This document shows positions 63,201 to 64,000 of a stretch of DNA of 64,000 nt, one piece after another. The stretch covers positions 1,977,501 through 2,041,500 of the forward strand of contig WPIO01000040.1 in NCBI GenBank assembly GCA_009760855.2, read 5' to 3'. A program made the translations under genes and the position numbers. Position 1 is the stretch's first letter; every line of letters begins with the position of its first letter. The notes under the pieces were generated by a model. That model had not been told where the DNA came from, ran no database searches, and saw nothing but the letters and a program-made list of their open reading frames with translations. The DNA is from Cristatella mucedo (lineage: Eukaryota; Bryozoa; Phylactolaemata; Cristatellidae).

Positions 63201-64000
63201 GCTCTGTCGCAGAGGTAGAGCTGCCGGCAGCTAGCTGGCTGCTGCTGCTGCCGCCGCCGGTTCGCTTTGGTCTAACCTTTGTCCGTGCTCTACGCGCAGC
63301 CCATCGGAAAGCCAGCTATCGACGAGCTACGGCAGCGTGCCCACGCTCAGCCAGCTGCAGCATCCGTCGCACGAGCTGCTGAAGGAGAACAACTTCGTAT
63401 GGCACGTCTACAACAAGTACCACGCCAAGTGTATCAAAGGTGCGCGCGAGCAGACCCATCGTCGCTCGCGTGTGCCGGGACTGCGGTTTTATCGATCGAT
63501 CGCGGCGATGTCTGCATCGTTCGACTCCCTCCCCTGATCGCCTGATTGGGCAACTGGGCAGTGGAGCAGGCCCCATCCTGTGGCGGCGGTCGCGCCCTCC
63601 TTAGCCGGCCGGGCGTCTTTTTTTGTTTCCAGAGCGTAAGCGGCTGGGTGCCGGCGTCTCGCAGGAGATGAACACGCTGTTTCGCTTCTGGTCCTTCTTC
63701 CTGCGTCAGCACTTTAATAGGAAAATGTACGAGGAGTTTCGCCAGCTGGCCACCGAGGACGCCAAGTCTGGCTACAGGTGGGCAGCAGTGTCGCCGCCGA
63801 GGCCGCTCGCTCATGGGCCACGGCGTGCCGGGCGCGCGAGCAGCAGAAGACTGCCTGGCAGTCGTCTGCTGGCTGGCTGGCCGGCCGTCTGCCGCTTGCC
63901 CCTCCAGGTAGCCTCGTCATCGTTAAGGCAGCCTCGTCTTCGTTTGGCAGGTACGGGCTGGAGTGCCTGTTCCGCTTCTACAGCTATGGTCTGGAGAAGA
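53244..64000 (+). CDS. LARP1: LARP1, La-related protein 1, 5' part (runs off the right edge)
   Basis: Nineteen coding exons: 53244-53568, 54751-55007, 55136-55201, 56300-56426, 56566-56766, 57054-57218, 57406-57544, 57712-57856, 58321-58495, 59472-59695, 59857-59996, 61434-61659, 61784-61795, 61943-62120, 62210-62409, 63090-63214, 63300-63439, 63633-63777, 63951-end. They give about 1,013 residues with consistent phase. The N-terminus is Ala/Pro-rich with the conserved TNPWTK motif (exon 1). Exon 5 carries HRWVPMD, exon 6 an RGG-rich stretch (about 326-380), and exons 7-9 the La motif (about 412-500; [24 protein letters not shown]). Exons 11-12 are acidic and conserved ([11 protein letters not shown]). 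DM15 repeat A and the start of B fill exons 17-19 (LFRFW, YSYGLEK). In human LARP1 the equivalent Arg and Tyr help bind the cap and first base of 5'TOP mRNAs. The start is the first ATG in frame and has A at -3 and G at +4. Exon 3 could instead begin at 55151, also in phase. Confidence 0.95.
54320..54395 (-). mobile_element. Short LINE fragment in LARP1 intron 1
   Basis: Resembles the minus-oriented segment near 620-690 (CAGGCTTTGGGAGTACGAAC). It is antisense to LARP1. Confidence 0.5.
57568..57632. repeat. CT microsatellite in LARP1 intron 7
   Basis: About 65 bases of CT between the two La-motif exons, about 80 nt upstream of the acceptor. Confidence 0.9.
60231..60288. repeat. CA microsatellite in LARP1 intron 11
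   Basis: Perfect CA run of about 58 bases. Confidence 0.95.
60300..61040 (-). mobile_element. CR1/L2-like LINE 3' fragment in LARP1 intron 11
   Basis: The minus-strand tail is near 60320-60345 and reverse-transcriptase tail peptides are near 60826-61030. It is antisense to LARP1 and accounts for about half of its longest intron here. Confidence 0.7.

Overview
The window looks like nuclear DNA of an animal, probably a marine invertebrate; I cannot place it further. The evidence is two conserved eukaryotic genes split by many GT-AG introns (mitochondrial GUF1 and LARP1, the latter with the metazoan La-motif plus DM15 layout), non-LTR retrotransposon tails of the CR1/L2 kind ending in ATT repeats, tRNA-derived SINEs, and a heavy load of microsatellites. 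No bacterial operon, CRISPR array or true tRNA/rRNA gene was seen.

Layout. (1) 1.9-14.5 kb, minus strand: ten consecutive coding exons of GUF1 (EF4/LepA family GTPase). The C-terminal exons lie beyond the left edge and the exon with the mitochondrial presequence was not found. Its introns carry SINEs, LINE pieces, GA/CA/TA arrays and three minisatellites. (2) 15.06-17.93 kb: a 2.9 kb array built almost entirely of AGC-type triplets, open in several frames, with a higher-order repeat structure. (3) 19.1-35.7 kb: a tandem segmental duplication. It contains a 1,687-bp block present twice with no difference found, and two paralogous minus-strand genes for secreted proteins with two ShK-type six-cysteine domains. 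(4) 38.5-40.3 kb: a third, more divergent member of that family that has lost the first ShK domain. (5) 40.9-52.5 kb: mostly gene-free; repeats, SINEs, LINE tails and some CpG-rich stretches. (6) 52.6-64.0 kb, plus strand: a CpG-rich promoter with NRF1- and YY1-like sites, then 19 exons of LARP1, cut off inside DM15 repeat B by the right edge.

The exon models were built by hand from conserved peptides. Every junction was checked for GT/AG ends and for reading phase, and all phases close. The ShK family is the most distinctive content. All three genes share a five-exon structure, a signal peptide interrupted by intron 1, a TATA box with an upstream GTAAACA motif, and signs of patchwork gene conversion. 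GUF1 acts in mitochondrial translation and LARP1 in cytoplasmic control of 5'TOP mRNAs. Nothing in the sequence suggests they are functionally linked to each other or to the ShK genes.
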